This document shows positions 44,963 to 54,147 of a stretch of 64,000 bases of DNA, in pieces. A program made the position numbers and the translations under genes. Numbering within the stretch: the first letter of the stretch is position 1; each line of letters begins with the position of its first letter. The stretch comes from Tahibacter aquaticus. Lineage in GTDB: Bacteria; Pseudomonadota; Gammaproteobacteria; Xanthomonadales; Rhodanobacteraceae. The notes under the pieces were generated by a model. The model did no database searches, was not told the origin of the DNA, and saw nothing but the letters and a program-made list of their open reading frames with translations. The stretch covers positions 124,001-188,000 of the forward strand of contig NZ_SNZH01000010.1 of the NCBI RefSeq assembly GCF_004363655.1, given 5' to 3'.

Positions 44963-46246
44963 TTATTGCGCGATGCGCGGCTCGAAGCCTGACTGCAGGA
45001 TCATGTCGCCCGCATAGAACGGCCCGCTGATCTCGTACGTGATGCCGCCGCTGGACTGGCCGGTGGTGCCGCGCTGCGACGAGAAATACAGGCGCGAACC
45101 GTCCGGCGAAAACGCCGGGCCGGCGATTTCCGAACTGTCCTGGCCGACCACCTGCAGGAACGGTAGCACCTGGCCTTCCGGCGCCAGCAGCACCAACTGC
45201 AGATTGCCGCCGTCCTCGGCTACGTAGACGAAACCCTTGGCATCGACGATCAGATTGTCCACGCCGGTGAGTTCCGGCTGGGCGAACCACGCATCGTCGT
45301 AGAAGATCTCGATCATGCCGCTGCGCGTGTCGTAGGCGTAGACGCGGTTGTCGCCCTTGGTGGTGAAGAACACGATGCCATTGTGGAAATAAATGCCTTC
45401 GCCCCCCTTGAACACGGTGCTTTGTGCCACCTGCAGGCGCGTCGCGGTCTGGCCCAGGGCCAGATCAGGGTTCGGATTGGGCACGGCGTGCCAGGTCACT
45501 GCCCGCGGCACGTTCTCGTCCGCACCGACCGCCTCGGCCACTTCCAGAAGGCCGGTACCGAAATCCGGATAGGCCGCCGGAGTGAAGCGATAGAAACGTC
45601 CGCTGGACTGGTCTTCGGTCAGGTACACCCGCTGCGCCACCGGATCGACCGCAATCGCCTCGTGCTTGAAGGTGCCCAGCGCAGCGCGCTTCACCGCCGG
45701 CCGTACGCCGTAGGGGTCGCACTCCCAGCTATGCCCGCTGTCGGTTTCCTCGCAGGAAATCCAGGTGCCCCAGGGCGTGGCGCCGCCGGCGCAATTGCTG
45801 CTGGTGCCGCTCAGAATCGAATACGCATCCACCACGTCGCCGGCCGCGTTGAAGCGCAGCGCGCCGCAGCCGCCCTGGGCCGAGCCGACTTCCGCATTGC
45901 TCACATAGATCCAGCCGCCGTCGCTGGTCGCGAACGTCGCGCCGCCGTCCGGCGCGCGGTGCCAGCTGTACGAGCCGCCCGCCACCGGCGGCTGGCCGGT
46001 GCGCGCGACCACGCGCGAGCTGAAGCCGGCCGGCAGGCGAATGCCGTTCGCGTCCGGCGGCTCCAGCCCGGCGCGCAGTGCGTGGATCAGCTGTGGATTC
46101 ATCGCACGCAGGCGCTCCCAGCCGTGTACCGCCCGCGTCGCCTCGTTGATGCTGGCGAACGCGCGCGGGCCTACCGTCAACACGCCTGCCGCTGCCATCG
46201 CGCGCAGCAGAAAGCCGCGCCTGTCCATGCTCTTGCCGAGTGCCAT
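44963..46246 (-). CDS. Tat-exported PhoX/DUF839 family protein
   Basis: In this 427-aa protein residues 7-35 hold a twin-arginine signal, MDRRGFLLRAMAAAGV, ending near RAFA-S, so it should be exported folded. The body matches DUF839/PhoX-type propellers: GGSYSWHRAPDGGATFAT, CAGGATPWGTWISCEE, LGTFKHEAIAVDPVAQRVYLTEDQ and SGRFYRFTP carry the likely Ca/Fe ligands and phosphatase surface. PhoX enzymes are alkaline phosphatases, but some members are of unknown activity. The ATG at 46246 has GGAGA seven bases upstream. The C-terminus DMILQSGFEP resembles the HAF protein's tail. No convincing Pho box is seen. Confidence 0.83.
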   Translation of the reverse strand: MALGKSMDRRGFLLRAMAAAGVLTVGPRAFASINEATRAVHGWERLRAMNPQLIHALRAGLEPPDANGIRLPAGFSSRVVARTGQPPVAGGSYSWHRAPDGGATFATSDGGWIYVSNAEVGSAQGGCGALRFNAAGDVVDAYSILSGTSSNCAGGATPWGTWISCEETDSGHSWECDPYGVRPAVKRAALGTFKHEAIAVDPVAQRVYLTEDQSSGRFYRFTPAAYPDFGTGLLEVAEAVGADENVPRAVTWHAVPNPNPDLALGQTATRLQVAQSTVFKGGEGIYFHNGIVFFTTKGDNRVYAYDTRSGMIEIFYDDAWFAQPELTGVDNLIVDAKGFVYVAEDGGNLQLVLLAPEGQVLPFLQVVGQDSSEIAGPAFSPDGSRLYFSSQRGTTGQSSGGITYEISGPFYAGDMILQSGFEPRIAQ

Positions 46247-46574
46247 CCCGACGTCTCCGTAAAAAAGGAGGCGCAAGGGTGCGCAGCACAGATGTAAGCC
46301 AGTTTTCGCGCAGATGACAGAACCGCGCCAGCGCACGAAGCTGCAACGCCGCGCACGAATCACGCCAGGGCTGCGCTTTGCACCCCGCCGTGGCGCGCTT
46401 GTCGCAATGCAGCTTGACGCTTGCATGACAAGGGGCAAGGCTAGCCCGGCGTGGTCGCCCGTCGCGACTGCGTACCCGCCATGACCGCCCGCCCCACGCT
46501 GCCTGCCGGGGCATAGCGCCTTTTGCGGACGACCATGACGGCCCTGTTTCCACGCTCGTTGGGAGGGTTACGTC
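46247..46574. other. Divergent intergenic region between PhoX-like and EF-G-like genes
   Basis: These 328 bases hold the promoters for two divergent genes. A GGGAGGG ribosome-binding site lies before 46575. A single CTGTCAT half-site on the minus strand is not a full Pho box. I see no gene, terminator or strong repeat. Confidence 0.5.
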
Positions 46575-48617
46575 ATGTCCTACACTACCGAAGGCATCCG
46601 AAACATCGCGCTCGTGGGCCACGCGAGCGCGGGCAAGACAACGCTGTTCGAAGCCCTGCTGCAGTCAGGCGGCCTGATCCAGACCCAGGGCAGCGTCGAG
46701 CGCGGCAGCACCGTGTCCGACTTCGACCCGATGGAAAAGGAACGCCAGCACTCGATCGCCGACACGATCGCCTCGATCGACCGCGGCGACTGCCACATCA
46801 ACCTCATCGATACGCCGGGACACCCGGAATTCCGCGGGCCTACCCTGTCGGCACTGGCCGCAGTGGAAACCTGCGCCATTGTGGTGAATGCACACAATGG
46901 CATCGAGTACTCGACCCACCGCATGATGGAGTACGCCAAGGCGCGCAACCTCTGCCGCGTACTGGTCGTCAATAAGATCGACGGCGGCAACTGCCGCGCG
47001 CTGGTGGAGCAGCTGCGCGAAACCTTCGGCCCCGAGTGCCTGCCGATCAACCTGCCCGCGCAGGGCGGCAAGTCCGTCGTCGACTGCTTCTTCAAGCCCG
47101 ACGGCGTGGCCGACTTCGACAGCGTTGCCGCGGCGCACCAGCGCATCATCGACCAGGTGGTCGAAATCAACGAGACCGTGATGGGCCACTACCTCGACGA
47201 AGGCGAGCAGGGCCTGTCCGGCGAAGAACTGCACGACGCGTTCGAGCAGTGCCTGCGCGAAGGCCACCTGGTGCCGATCTGCTTCGTCTCGGCACGCACC
47301 GGCGCCGGCGTCAAGGAGCTGCTGGAACTGATCGAGCGCCTGGCGCCCAATCCCAAGGAAGGCAACCCGCCGCCGTTCGTCAAGGGAAGTGGCGCCGATG
47401 CCACGCCGATCGAGGCCCAGCCCGACCCGGCCGCCCACGTCATCGCCGACGTGTGGAAGATCGTGAATGATCCCTTTGTCGGCAAACTGAGCATTTTCCG
47501 CGTCTACCAGGGCACGGTGAGGAAAGACACCCAGCTGTTCATCGACGACGGCAAAAAGCCGTTCAAGGTCGGCCACCTGTTCAAGCTCAAGGGCAAGGAC
47601 CACGTCGAGATCGACCAGGCCATACCCGGCGACATCGCCGCCGTCGCCAAGATCGACGAAATCCATTTCGATGCGGTATTGCACGACTCCCACGACGAAG
47701 ACCAGATCCACCTCAAGCCGCTGGAATTCCCCGTCCCCATGTTCGGCCTCGCCGTGGAGCCGGCGCACAAGGGCCAGGAACAGAAGCTGGCCACGGCCCT
47801 GGCCAAGCTCGGCGAGGAAGATCCCTGCTTCCGTGTCGACCACAACAAGGAACTCAACGAAACCGTGGTACGCGGCCTGTCCGACCTGCACCTCAAGCTG
47901 ATGCTCGAGCGCATGAAGGAACGCTACGGCGTGGAAGTGAAATCGCGGCCGCCGCGCATCGCCTACCGGGAAACCGTCGGCACCCAGGCCGAAGGCCACC
48001 ACCGCCACAAGAAACAGACCGGCGGCGCCGGCCAGTTCGGCGAAGTGTTCCTGCGCATAGAACCGCTGGAGCGCGGCGGCGGCTTCGAATTCGTCGACGC
48101 GGTCAAGGGCGGCACCATTCCGGGCCAGTTCCTGCCGGCCGTGGAAAAAGGCGTGCGCCAGGTGCTCGACCATGGCGCGGTCGCCGGCTACCAGATGCAG
48201 GACGTACGCGTCACCGTCTACGACGGCAAATACCATCCGGTAGACTCCAAGGAAGTCGCCTTCGTCGCCGCCGGCAAGAAAGCCTTCCTCGACGCCATCG
48301 CCAAGGCGAGGCCCACGCTGCTGGAGCCCGTGGTCAACCTCGAAGTCTTCGTACCCGACAACCACATGGGCGACGTGACCGGCGGACTGGCCAGCAAGCG
48401 TGCCCGCATCAGCGGCACCGATTCGCTGCGCGGCGGCGAAATCATCATCAAGGCGCAGGTGCCGCTGGCCGAGGTGACCGACTACCAGACCGAACTCAAA
48501 TCCCTCACCGGCGGCCGCGGCCGCTATGCAATCGAATTCAGCCACTACGAAATCGTGCCGGCCCAGGTACAAAAGCACTTGGTGGATTCGTATAAACCGC
48601 GGCATGAAGAGGATTGA
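46575..48617 (+). CDS. Elongation factor G-like translational GTPase (EF-G paralogue)
   Basis: This 680-aa protein has all EF-G domains. The GTPase has G1 GHASAGKTT (15-23), G3 DTPGHPEF, G4 NKID and G5 SA. Switch I reads MEKERQHSIADTI, where canonical EF-G has the RGITI block, so this belongs to the EF-G-like second class rather than to the str-operon FusA. Domains II-V are recognisable: VNDPFVGKLSIFRVY, the domain III ELNETVVRGLSDLHL and the domain IV GGAGQFGEVFLRIEP and KGGTIPGQFLPAVEKG. No ribosomal protein or tuf gene is nearby, consistent with a paralogue, possibly for recycling or stress. It starts with a strong ribosome-binding site and ends with a hairpin terminator. Confidence 0.88.
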   Translation: MSYTTEGIRNIALVGHASAGKTTLFEALLQSGGLIQTQGSVERGSTVSDFDPMEKERQHSIADTIASIDRGDCHINLIDTPGHPEFRGPTLSALAAVETCAIVVNAHNGIEYSTHRMMEYAKARNLCRVLVVNKIDGGNCRALVEQLRETFGPECLPINLPAQGGKSVVDCFFKPDGVADFDSVAAAHQRIIDQVVEINETVMGHYLDEGEQGLSGEELHDAFEQCLREGHLVPICFVSARTGAGVKELLELIERLAPNPKEGNPPPFVKGSGADATPIEAQPDPAAHVIADVWKIVNDPFVGKLSIFRVYQGTVRKDTQLFIDDGKKPFKVGHLFKLKGKDHVEIDQAIPGDIAAVAKIDEIHFDAVLHDSHDEDQIHLKPLEFPVPMFGLAVEPAHKGQEQKLATALAKLGEEDPCFRVDHNKELNETVVRGLSDLHLKLMLERMKERYGVEVKSRPPRIAYRETVGTQAEGHHRHKKQTGGAGQFGEVFLRIEPLERGGGFEFVDAVKGGTIPGQFLPAVEKGVRQVLDHGAVAGYQMQDVRVTVYDGKYHPVDSKEVAFVAAGKKAFLDAIAKARPTLLEPVVNLEVFVPDNHMGDVTGGLASKRARISGTDSLRGGEIIIKAQVPLAEVTDYQTELKSLTGGRGRYAIEFSHYEIVPAQVQKHLVDSYKPRHEED

Positions 48618-48643
48618 ACGACCAGTCATCCGCTCGGCAGTGC

Positions 48644-48670
48644 GCGCAAGGCCGCATGCTGGCCTTGCGC
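48644..48670 (+). terminator. Hairpin terminator after the EF-G-like gene
   Basis: GCGCAAGGCC (48644-48653) and GGCCTTGCGC (48661-48670) form a perfect 10-bp stem 27 bases after the stop, followed by GGGGTTT. The U-run is short, so efficiency is uncertain. Confidence 0.6.
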
Positions 48671-48902
48671 GGGGTTTGCCATTGACTCGACATCCCGCTT
48701 GAGCCCTCCCCTGCAGGCCGTTGAAAGACGATGGGTGGAACCGACGGTTCGCGCATCGTGCTGAACGCCTAACGGCCGCAGGGTTGGATGCGGATGGTGT
48801 TTCGTGCCAAAAATCGGAACGTCGGGCATACGGCGTTCCGATCGCGCCCCCAACTAAAGACATAAGCCTGCAGACCCATGCCAAGCATGGTTCTTCAGGC
48901 CG

Positions 48903-49505
48903 ATGAACAGCCGCCTCAAGCCGGGCATAGTCAGGAACCGCACTCCGCCAAAGCTTTTCCGCATGCGCGCCGGCTATCTCAATCGCAAGGTTCACTACTG
49001 GCTGTCCGTCTGGCTGGCCCTGCCCATGGCCCTTATCTCGGTCACCGGCCTGCTGCTGCAGTTCAAGAAATCGCTGCCCTGGGTACAGCCGCCGGAGCAA
49101 AAGCGCGAGCTGGCCCTGCCCATCGCCGAATGGCCCGTGCTGCTGGCCGCGGCCCAGGCCAGTCCGCAACTGGGGGTAAGCAGCTGGAAAGACGTGGAGC
49201 GGCTGGAACTGCGCCCGTCCAAGGGACTGATCAAGCTGATCGGCAAGAATGGCCAGGAAGCCCAGTTCGACGCGGGCAGCGGCCAGCTGCTGCAAGTGGA
49301 GCTGCGGCGCTCGGACACCATCGAAGCCTTGCACGACGGCTCATGGTTCGGCGACGGCATCAAGTTCGGCTGGTTTGCGACCAGCGCCTTCGGCCTGCTG
49401 CTGGCCACCCTCAGCGGCATCTGGCTGTTCGTCGAGCCGTATGTGATGAAAGCCCGCCGGCGCCGGCGGCAGGCACGCGAATCGGCGCTGACTCTCGCCA
49501 GCTGA
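48903..49505 (+). CDS. PepSY-domain inner-membrane protein
   Basis: This protein of about 200 aa has two membrane segments (about 32-52, LSVWLALPMALISVTGLLLQF, read as overlapping blocks, and about 155-178) around a periplasmic PepSY-like domain. RKVHYWLSVWLALP and SVTGLLLQFKKSLPW are typical of the PepSY_TM family. Some members take part in ferric-siderophore reduction or peptidase inhibition. The start may be 48903 or the ATG at 48963 (MRAGYLNRK); neither has a good ribosome-binding site. No siderophore gene is near. A 170-bp palindromic repeat lies 27 bp downstream. Confidence 0.72.
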   Translation: MNSRLKPGIVRNRTPPKLFRMRAGYLNRKVHYWLSVWLALPMALISVTGLLLQFKKSLPWVQPPEQKRELALPIAEWPVLLAAAQASPQLGVSSWKDVERLELRPSKGLIKLIGKNGQEAQFDAGSGQLLQVELRRSDTIEALHDGSWFGDGIKFGWFATSAFGLLLATLSGIWLFVEPYVMKARRRRRQARESALTLAS

Positions 49506-49531
49506 ACAAGGCGACTTGTCGGACATTCAAA

Positions 49532-49704
49532 GTAGGTCGGGACAAGCCGCAGGCGCGCTCCGACCTCGAGGTATCAAACCAGCAAAGAACCGATGCCGAA
49601 GAAGTCTTCGTTTCGCCGGAACACCGGCAAGGGCGTTCCTTCGGCAGGGGGTTTTTGTTGCGGAACCACCTCGATGTCGGAGGCGCCTGCGGCTTACCCC
49701 AACC
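49532..49704. repeat. About 170-bp MITE-like palindromic element, copy A
   Basis: The ends are inverted copies of each other. Left 49536-49564 and right 49676-49703 share AAGCCGCAGGCGC in opposite orientation. An internal hairpin uses GCCGAAG and CTTCGGC. A second copy in the same orientation is at 57894-58063, sharing GACAAGCCGCAGG, CGCCGGAACAC, TTTTGTTGCGG and CGGCTTACCCCAA. It encodes no protein, so it fits a non-autonomous mobile element or large hairpin repeat. Confidence 0.82.
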
Positions 49705-49745
49705 CGTTCACACAATTACATTTTTAAATAAATATCTTTACTCGC

Positions 49746-49811
49746 ATAGCGAAAGCCTATCGCTTCCATCTGCCCAATCGATTTGCCCTATCACCCATGC
49801 AGACCTAGTCT
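49746..49811 (+). promoter_or_regulatory. OxyR-type operator and promoter of the catalase gene
   Basis: ATAG-N7-CTAT (49746-49760) is perfect. Continuing in phase with N7 spacing come ATCT and CGAT (49768-49782), partial matches to the second ATAG/CTAT pair of the OxyR consensus. Immediately downstream TTGCCC (49783-49788), a 17-base spacer and TAGTCT (49806-49811) could be -35 and -10. The arrangement, with the OxyR site abutting the -35, is typical of OxyR-activated catalase promoters. Confidence 0.55.
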
Positions 49812-49841
49812 TGCCGCGTCCCCCGCCCACGAGCAGACGCC

Positions 49842-51284
49842 ATGAGCAGCAAGACCCTCACTACCGCCGCCGGCCGCCCCATCGCCGACAACCAGAACAG
49901 CGAAACCGCCGGCCCGCGCGGCCCGGCCACGCTGCAGGATTTCTGGCTGATCGAAAAGCTCGCCCATTTCGACCGCGAGCGCATTCCGGAACGCGTCGTG
50001 CATGCCAAGGGCTCTGCCGCCTACGGCACCTTGCGCATCACCCATGACATCAGCCGCTTCACCAAGGCCAGCGTATTTTCCGCGGTCGGCAAGGAAACGC
50101 CGGTATTCCTGCGCTTTTCCACCGTCGCCGGCGAACGCGGCGCGGCGGATGCGGAACGCGACGTGCGCGGCTTCGCGCTGAAGTTCTATACCGAGGAAGG
50201 CAACTGGGATCTGGTCGGCAACAACACGCCGGTATTCTTCATCCGCGATCCGTTGAAATTTCCCGATTTCATTCACACGCAGAAGCGCGACCCGATCACC
50301 AACCTGCGCAATGCCACCTCAGCCTGGGATTTCTGGACGCGCCATCCGGAATCGCTGCATCAGGTCACCATCCTCATGAGCGACCGCGGCCTGCCGCGCA
50401 ACTATCGCCAGATGCACGGCTTCGGCTCGCACACCTACAGCTTTCTGAATGCGGCGAACGAGCGCTTCTGGGTCAAGTTCCATTTCAAGTCGCGCCAGGG
50501 CGTGGTCAATTTCACCGACGCGGAAGCAGCCGCCGTGGTCGGCGGTGATCGCGAAAGCGCACAGCGCGACCTGTTCGCCGCCATCGAGCGCGGCGAATTC
50601 CCCAGCTGGAACGTGCGCGTGCAGATCATGTCCGAAGCCGATGCAGCAACCTATCGCATCAACCCCTTCGACCTGACCAAGGTCTGGCCGCACGCCGACT
50701 ACCCGCTGATCGACGTCGGCATCCTCGAACTCAACCGCAACCCGGACAATTATTTCGCCGAAGTCGAGCAGTCGGCCTTCAATCCGGCCAACGTGGTGCC
50801 CGGCATCGGCTTCTCACCCGACCGCATGCTGCAGGGCCGCCTGTTCTCCTACGGCGATACCCAGCGCTACCGCCTCGGCGTCAATCACGGCCTGCTGCCG
50901 GTGAACAAGCCGCGCTGTCCGTTCCACAGCGCCCATCGCGACGGCGCCATGCGCAGCGACGACAACGGCGGTACCGATCCGAACTACGAACCCAACGGCC
51001 GCGACGGTCCGCGCGACAATCCGGCCCTGGCCGAGCCGCTGCTGCACGAAGCCTTCGGCGGCACTGTCGCGCGCTACGACCATCGCGAAGACAGCGACTA
51101 CTACAGCCAGCCCGGTGCGCTGTACCGGCTGATGGACGAAACGCAGAAGCAGGCACTGATCGGCAACATCGCGCGGCATATCGCCGGTGTCGATGCAGCC
51201 ATCCAGCGTCGCGCGGTAGCGCATTTCGCCCAGGCCGACGCGGACTACGGCGCACGCCTGGCCGCGGCCTTGAACCTGGCCTGA
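49842..51284 (+). CDS. katA: Catalase (monofunctional haem, small-subunit type)
   Basis: This 480-aa haem b enzyme dismutates hydrogen peroxide in the cytoplasm. The catalytic His54 lies in [14 protein letters not shown] and the distal Asn127 in [13 protein letters not shown]. The proximal haem ligand Tyr is in [24 protein letters not shown] and [11 protein letters not shown] are family landmarks. Length agrees with the clade 3 small-subunit enzymes that bind NADPH. It is monocistronic. Its upstream region holds an OxyR-type operator, so peroxide induction is expected. No oxyR or ankyrin-like gene is adjacent. Confidence 0.97.
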   Translation: MSSKTLTTAAGRPIADNQNSETAGPRGPATLQDFWLIEKLAHFDRERIPERVVHAKGSAAYGTLRITHDISRFTKASVFSAVGKETPVFLRFSTVAGERGAADAERDVRGFALKFYTEEGNWDLVGNNTPVFFIRDPLKFPDFIHTQKRDPITNLRNATSAWDFWTRHPESLHQVTILMSDRGLPRNYRQMHGFGSHTYSFLNAANERFWVKFHFKSRQGVVNFTDAEAAAVVGGDRESAQRDLFAAIERGEFPSWNVRVQIMSEADAATYRINPFDLTKVWPHADYPLIDVGILELNRNPDNYFAEVEQSAFNPANVVPGIGFSPDRMLQGRLFSYGDTQRYRLGVNHGLLPVNKPRCPFHSAHRDGAMRSDDNGGTDPNYEPNGRDGPRDNPALAEPLLHEAFGGTVARYDHREDSDYYSQPGALYRLMDETQKQALIGNIARHIAGVDAAIQRRAVAHFAQADADYGARLAAALNLA

Positions 51285-51388
51285 CAGGGTCTTCGCCGCG
51301 GCCGCCGGTTGGCCGCGGCGAACACGGCACCTACACGCCCGCCCGCTACACTTCAGGCCGCATCTGGCCCAACAACGGAGTGTCTGCA

Positions 51389-51532
51389 ATGGTCGTGAAT
51401 GTTTCCGCGCTACTCGCCCTGATCGCTGGCATCCTGATCCTGATCCAGCCCCGCCTGCTCAACTACGTCGTGGCGATCTATCTCATCGTGGTCGGACTGA
51501 TCGGCCTGTTCCCGCGACTGGTTTCCTTCTAG
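51389..51532 (+). CDS. Small membrane protein (DUF3096-like), 47 aa
   Basis: This 47-residue protein is almost wholly hydrophobic, with two transmembrane helices (about 5-20 and 25-42) joined by a turn at QPRLLNY. It opens VNVSALLALIAGILILIQP and ends VGLIGLFPRLVSF, the pattern of DUF3096 proteins. GGAG lies eight bases before the ATG. Codon use is like its neighbours. It stands alone between katA and an acetyltransferase; function is unknown. Confidence 0.8.
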   Translation: MVVNVSALLALIAGILILIQPRLLNYVVAIYLIVVGLIGLFPRLVSF

Positions 51533-51615
51533 CACCGTTCGGCGCTCTGGATTCGCTGCATACAATCGGGTGGAATGGGCGTCCTGCTCCTTCCACCCGA
51601 CGGCAATGACGCGGC

Positions 51616-52167
51616 ATGTTCGAGGTTCTGCAGACTCCCGGCGAGATCGACAGCCTGCGCACGCAGCGATTGCTGCTGCGGCCGTTGACGCTAGACGACG
51701 CACCAGCGTACTGGCCGCTGGTCAGCGATGCGGACATCCTGCGCCATGTCGGCGAACCGGTGCGTACTTCGCTCGATGAAGTCCGTGCACTGCTGCGCGA
51801 CAAGCCTCTCGCCGACTATTGCCGGCATGGCCACGGCCGCCTTGGCGTGATTGAGCGCGACAGCGGTCGCCTGGTCGGCTGGTGCGGCTTGAAAGTCGTT
51901 CCCGACCTGGGCGGCGAGATCGATATCGGCTATCGCTTCCTGCCCGATTGCTGGGGCCGCGGCTATGCCACCGAAGCCGGTCATGCCGTCATCGGCCACG
52001 GCTTCGCCCACCTGCGGCTCACGCGTATCGTCGGCATGGTCGTGCCCGCCAACCTTGGCTCGGCACGCGTGCTGAGCAAGCTCGGCCTGGTGTTCGAACG
52101 CCAGGTCGTGATGCCCGGTCACGCCGAACCCGTACTGCTGTATGCGATCCAGCACGCCGCCGCCTGA
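51616..52167 (+). CDS. GNAT N-acetyltransferase (RimJ/RimL type)
   Basis: This 183-aa protein has the RimJ/RimL-like start, LRTQRLLLRPLTLDDAPAYWPL. The acetyl-CoA binding region is EIDIGYRFLPDCWGRGYATEA, with the Q/RxxGxG/A element as RGYATE, and the late NLGSARVLSKLGLVFER is typical. Family members acetylate N-terminal residues of ribosomal proteins or small amines; the target here is unknown. It lies 83 bp after the DUF3096-like gene. It is distinct from the smaller acetyltransferase at 58084. Confidence 0.9.
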   Translation: MFEVLQTPGEIDSLRTQRLLLRPLTLDDAPAYWPLVSDADILRHVGEPVRTSLDEVRALLRDKPLADYCRHGHGRLGVIERDSGRLVGWCGLKVVPDLGGEIDIGYRFLPDCWGRGYATEAGHAVIGHGFAHLRLTRIVGMVVPANLGSARVLSKLGLVFERQVVMPGHAEPVLLYAIQHAAA

Positions 52168-52311
52168 CGTTCGCGCGCTCCGCCGGCATCGCCGCCCACA
52201 ATGCAACATTTCGCCAAAGAACAGTGATTTGCCTCACTGCCTGCGGCGCAGCGGGTGCCGGCCAAACACCGACCCTGCTATAAGATCGACTCGTTTGCAC
52301 GGATCGGAAGC

Positions 52312-54147
52312 ATGCCCGAGAAGGACTACCCGACCTCGCTGCCCGGCGCGCCCCTGAGCACGCCAGCCGCCAGCCGGCCCGCGGCCGCCATTGCGCACAT
52401 CGCTGCGCGTACGGCCTGGCTGCTGCTGTTGTGCGGTACCGGCGCGAGTGCCGCCACCATCACCACCACCGTCGGCGGCATCGACGGCGAACTCAAGCTG
52501 GCCGCATTGGCCGGACTGGATCTGAACCAGTACGCCGGCCGCGAAGTCAGCGCCGCGCAGGCACGCCGCCTGTACGAGCGTGCTCCGGCGCAGATCGCCG
52601 CGGCGCTGGAGCCTTACGGCTACTACGACGCCAAAGTCAGCGGCGATCTGAAGGAGACACCGCAGGGCTGGACCGCGACCATCAACGTCACCACCGGCGA
52701 CCCCGTCAGCGTCACCACGCTGGATCTGAAACTCGACGGCGAGGCACGCCAGCTCAAATCCGTACGCAGCGCACTGCGCGCGTTCGAGCCCAAGCTTGGC
52801 CAGCCCATGAACCACGCCGCCTACGAGCGCGGCAAGGCGGTGATCCAGGCTGCCCTGTTCGCCGACGGCTTCCTCGATGCCAAGCTCAAGACGCACCGCG
52901 TCGAAGTCAGCCGCAGCGACCACAAGGCAGCCATCAGCCTGGCCTGGGAACCCGGCCAGCGCTACCGCATCGGCAAGACCAGTTACGAAGGCGCGCAGTT
53001 TCCCGTCGAATTCCTGCTGCGCTACCAGCCCTGGAACGAAGGCGATTTCTATACACAAGACCAGTTGCTGGCGCTGCAGCAGCGCCTCAACGACGCCGAC
53101 TATTTCTCCATCGTCGACGTCAACCCCGACATCGAGAACGCCGCCGACGGCGTGGTGCCGATCAAGGTCACCCTGGCACCGGCCAAGCGCAGCATCTATA
53201 CCGGCGGCATCTTCGTCGGCACCGATACCGGCTTCGGCGTACGCGGCGGGCTGGACCGGCGCTGGATGAACCGGCGCGGCCACAAGCTCAAGAGCGAAGT
53301 CATCGTCGCCCAGCGCCTGAAGACCGCCTCGGCCCTGTACCAGATACCGCTGCCCGGCCCGGACAACCGCAGCCTCAACTACGGCATCAACTACCGCGAC
53401 GAGAACACCAAGACCACGCGCTCAAAAATCACCACCCTGGTGGCCAGCGAAACGCGCCAGTGGATGGGCTTCACGCGCAACCTCGGCCTGCATTTCCAGA
53501 CCGGCGATTTCGAGATCGGCGACCGCAAGGAAGTGGCTTTCCGCGGCAACTCCACCATCCTCTATCCGGAAGCCGCGCTCACGCGCAAGCGCGCCGACGA
53601 CCCGCTGTTCGTTCGCCGCGGCTACTCGCTCAGCCTGCTCGCCCGCGCCGCCGCCGAAGGCGTGCTGTCGGATACCAACTTCGTGCAGCTGCGCGGCGAC
53701 GTGAAATGGATACGCGCCCTGCAGCCGCGCCAGCGCCTGATCCTGCGCGGCAGCGTCGGCACCAGTTGGGTGGACAAATTCGACGTGCTGCCGCCGGACC
53801 TGCGCTTCTTCGCCGGCGGCGACCGCTCCATCCGCGGCTATGCCTACCAGACGGTCGGGCCGGAACGGATCGTCGATCCGACCAAGGCCCCCGTCGTGAT
53901 CGGCGGCAAGCACCTGATCGCGGCGAGCGCCGAGTACGAATATTACTTTCGCAGCAAATGGGGCATAGCCACCTTTGTGGACGCTGGCGACGCGTTTTCC
54001 GGCACCAAGTTCCATCCCAAGATAGGCACCGGCATAGGCCTGCGCTGGCGTTCGCCGGTAGGCATGCTGCGCTTCGACCTGGGCGTACCGCTGCGCGAGC
54101 CCAAGGACGGCGTGCAGATCCACCTCGTCATAGGACCTGACCTGTGA
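52312..54147 (+). CDS. tamA: TamA outer-membrane translocation protein
   Basis: This 611-aa Omp85-family protein is the outer-membrane half of the TAM complex, which with TamB helps insert proteins and lipids into the outer membrane. Three POTRA domains are expected in about 60-290 (for example AALEPYGYYDAKVSG and AALFADGFLDAKL, the FxxDY-like turns). A C-terminal 16-stranded barrel ends GMLRFDLGVPL. The RFFAGGDRSIRGY motif (about 504-516) is the diagnostic loop of Omp85 proteins. The ATG at 52312 precedes a hydrophobic signal near 44-58, so the N-terminus is long and an alternative start is possible. A TATAAG -10-like box is at 52279-52284. It overlaps tamB by four bases. Confidence 0.94.
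   Translation: MPEKDYPTSLPGAPLSTPAASRPAAAIAHIAARTAWLLLLCGTGASAATITTTVGGIDGELKLAALAGLDLNQYAGREVSAAQARRLYERAPAQIAAALEPYGYYDAKVSGDLKETPQGWTATINVTTGDPVSVTTLDLKLDGEARQLKSVRSALRAFEPKLGQPMNHAAYERGKAVIQAALFADGFLDAKLKTHRVEVSRSDHKAAISLAWEPGQRYRIGKTSYEGAQFPVEFLLRYQPWNEGDFYTQDQLLALQQRLNDADYFSIVDVNPDIENAADGVVPIKVTLAPAKRSIYTGGIFVGTDTGFGVRGGLDRRWMNRRGHKLKSEVIVAQRLKTASALYQIPLPGPDNRSLNYGINYRDENTKTTRSKITTLVASETRQWMGFTRNLGLHFQTGDFEIGDRKEVAFRGNSTILYPEAALTRKRADDPLFVRRGYSLSLLARAAAEGVLSDTNFVQLRGDVKWIRALQPRQRLILRGSVGTSWVDKFDVLPPDLRFFAGGDRSIRGYAYQTVGPERIVDPTKAPVVIGGKHLIAASAEYEYYFRSKWGIATFVDAGDAFSGTKFHPKIGTGIGLRWRSPVGMLRFDLGVPLREPKDGVQIHLVIGPDL

Larger units (their letters stand above)
49506..49841. other. Intergenic region: palindromic repeat plus katA control region
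   Basis: These 336 bases hold a 170-bp palindromic element (49532-49704), then an AT-rich patch (about 49712-49740) and an OxyR-type site with a possible promoter (49746-49811) before the catalase. No gene is seen. Confidence 0.75.

Noticed and set aside
46247-46574. Pho box upstream of the PhoX-like gene
   Set aside because: Only one CTGTCAT half-site is present; the second half at 11-base spacing is absent.
48813-48842. Inverted repeat ATCGGAACG...CGTTCCGAT upstream of the PepSY gene as an operator
   Set aside because: The 12-base loop and lack of a nearby promoter make it no better than chance in such GC-rich sequence; kept only as a note.
46665-49334. Long antisense open frame opposite the EF-G-like gene, and a similar one opposite tamB (54234-57989)
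   Set aside because: Both mirror the codon structure of a clearly homologous gene on the other strand, have no recognisable domains and are a known effect of high-GC coding bias.
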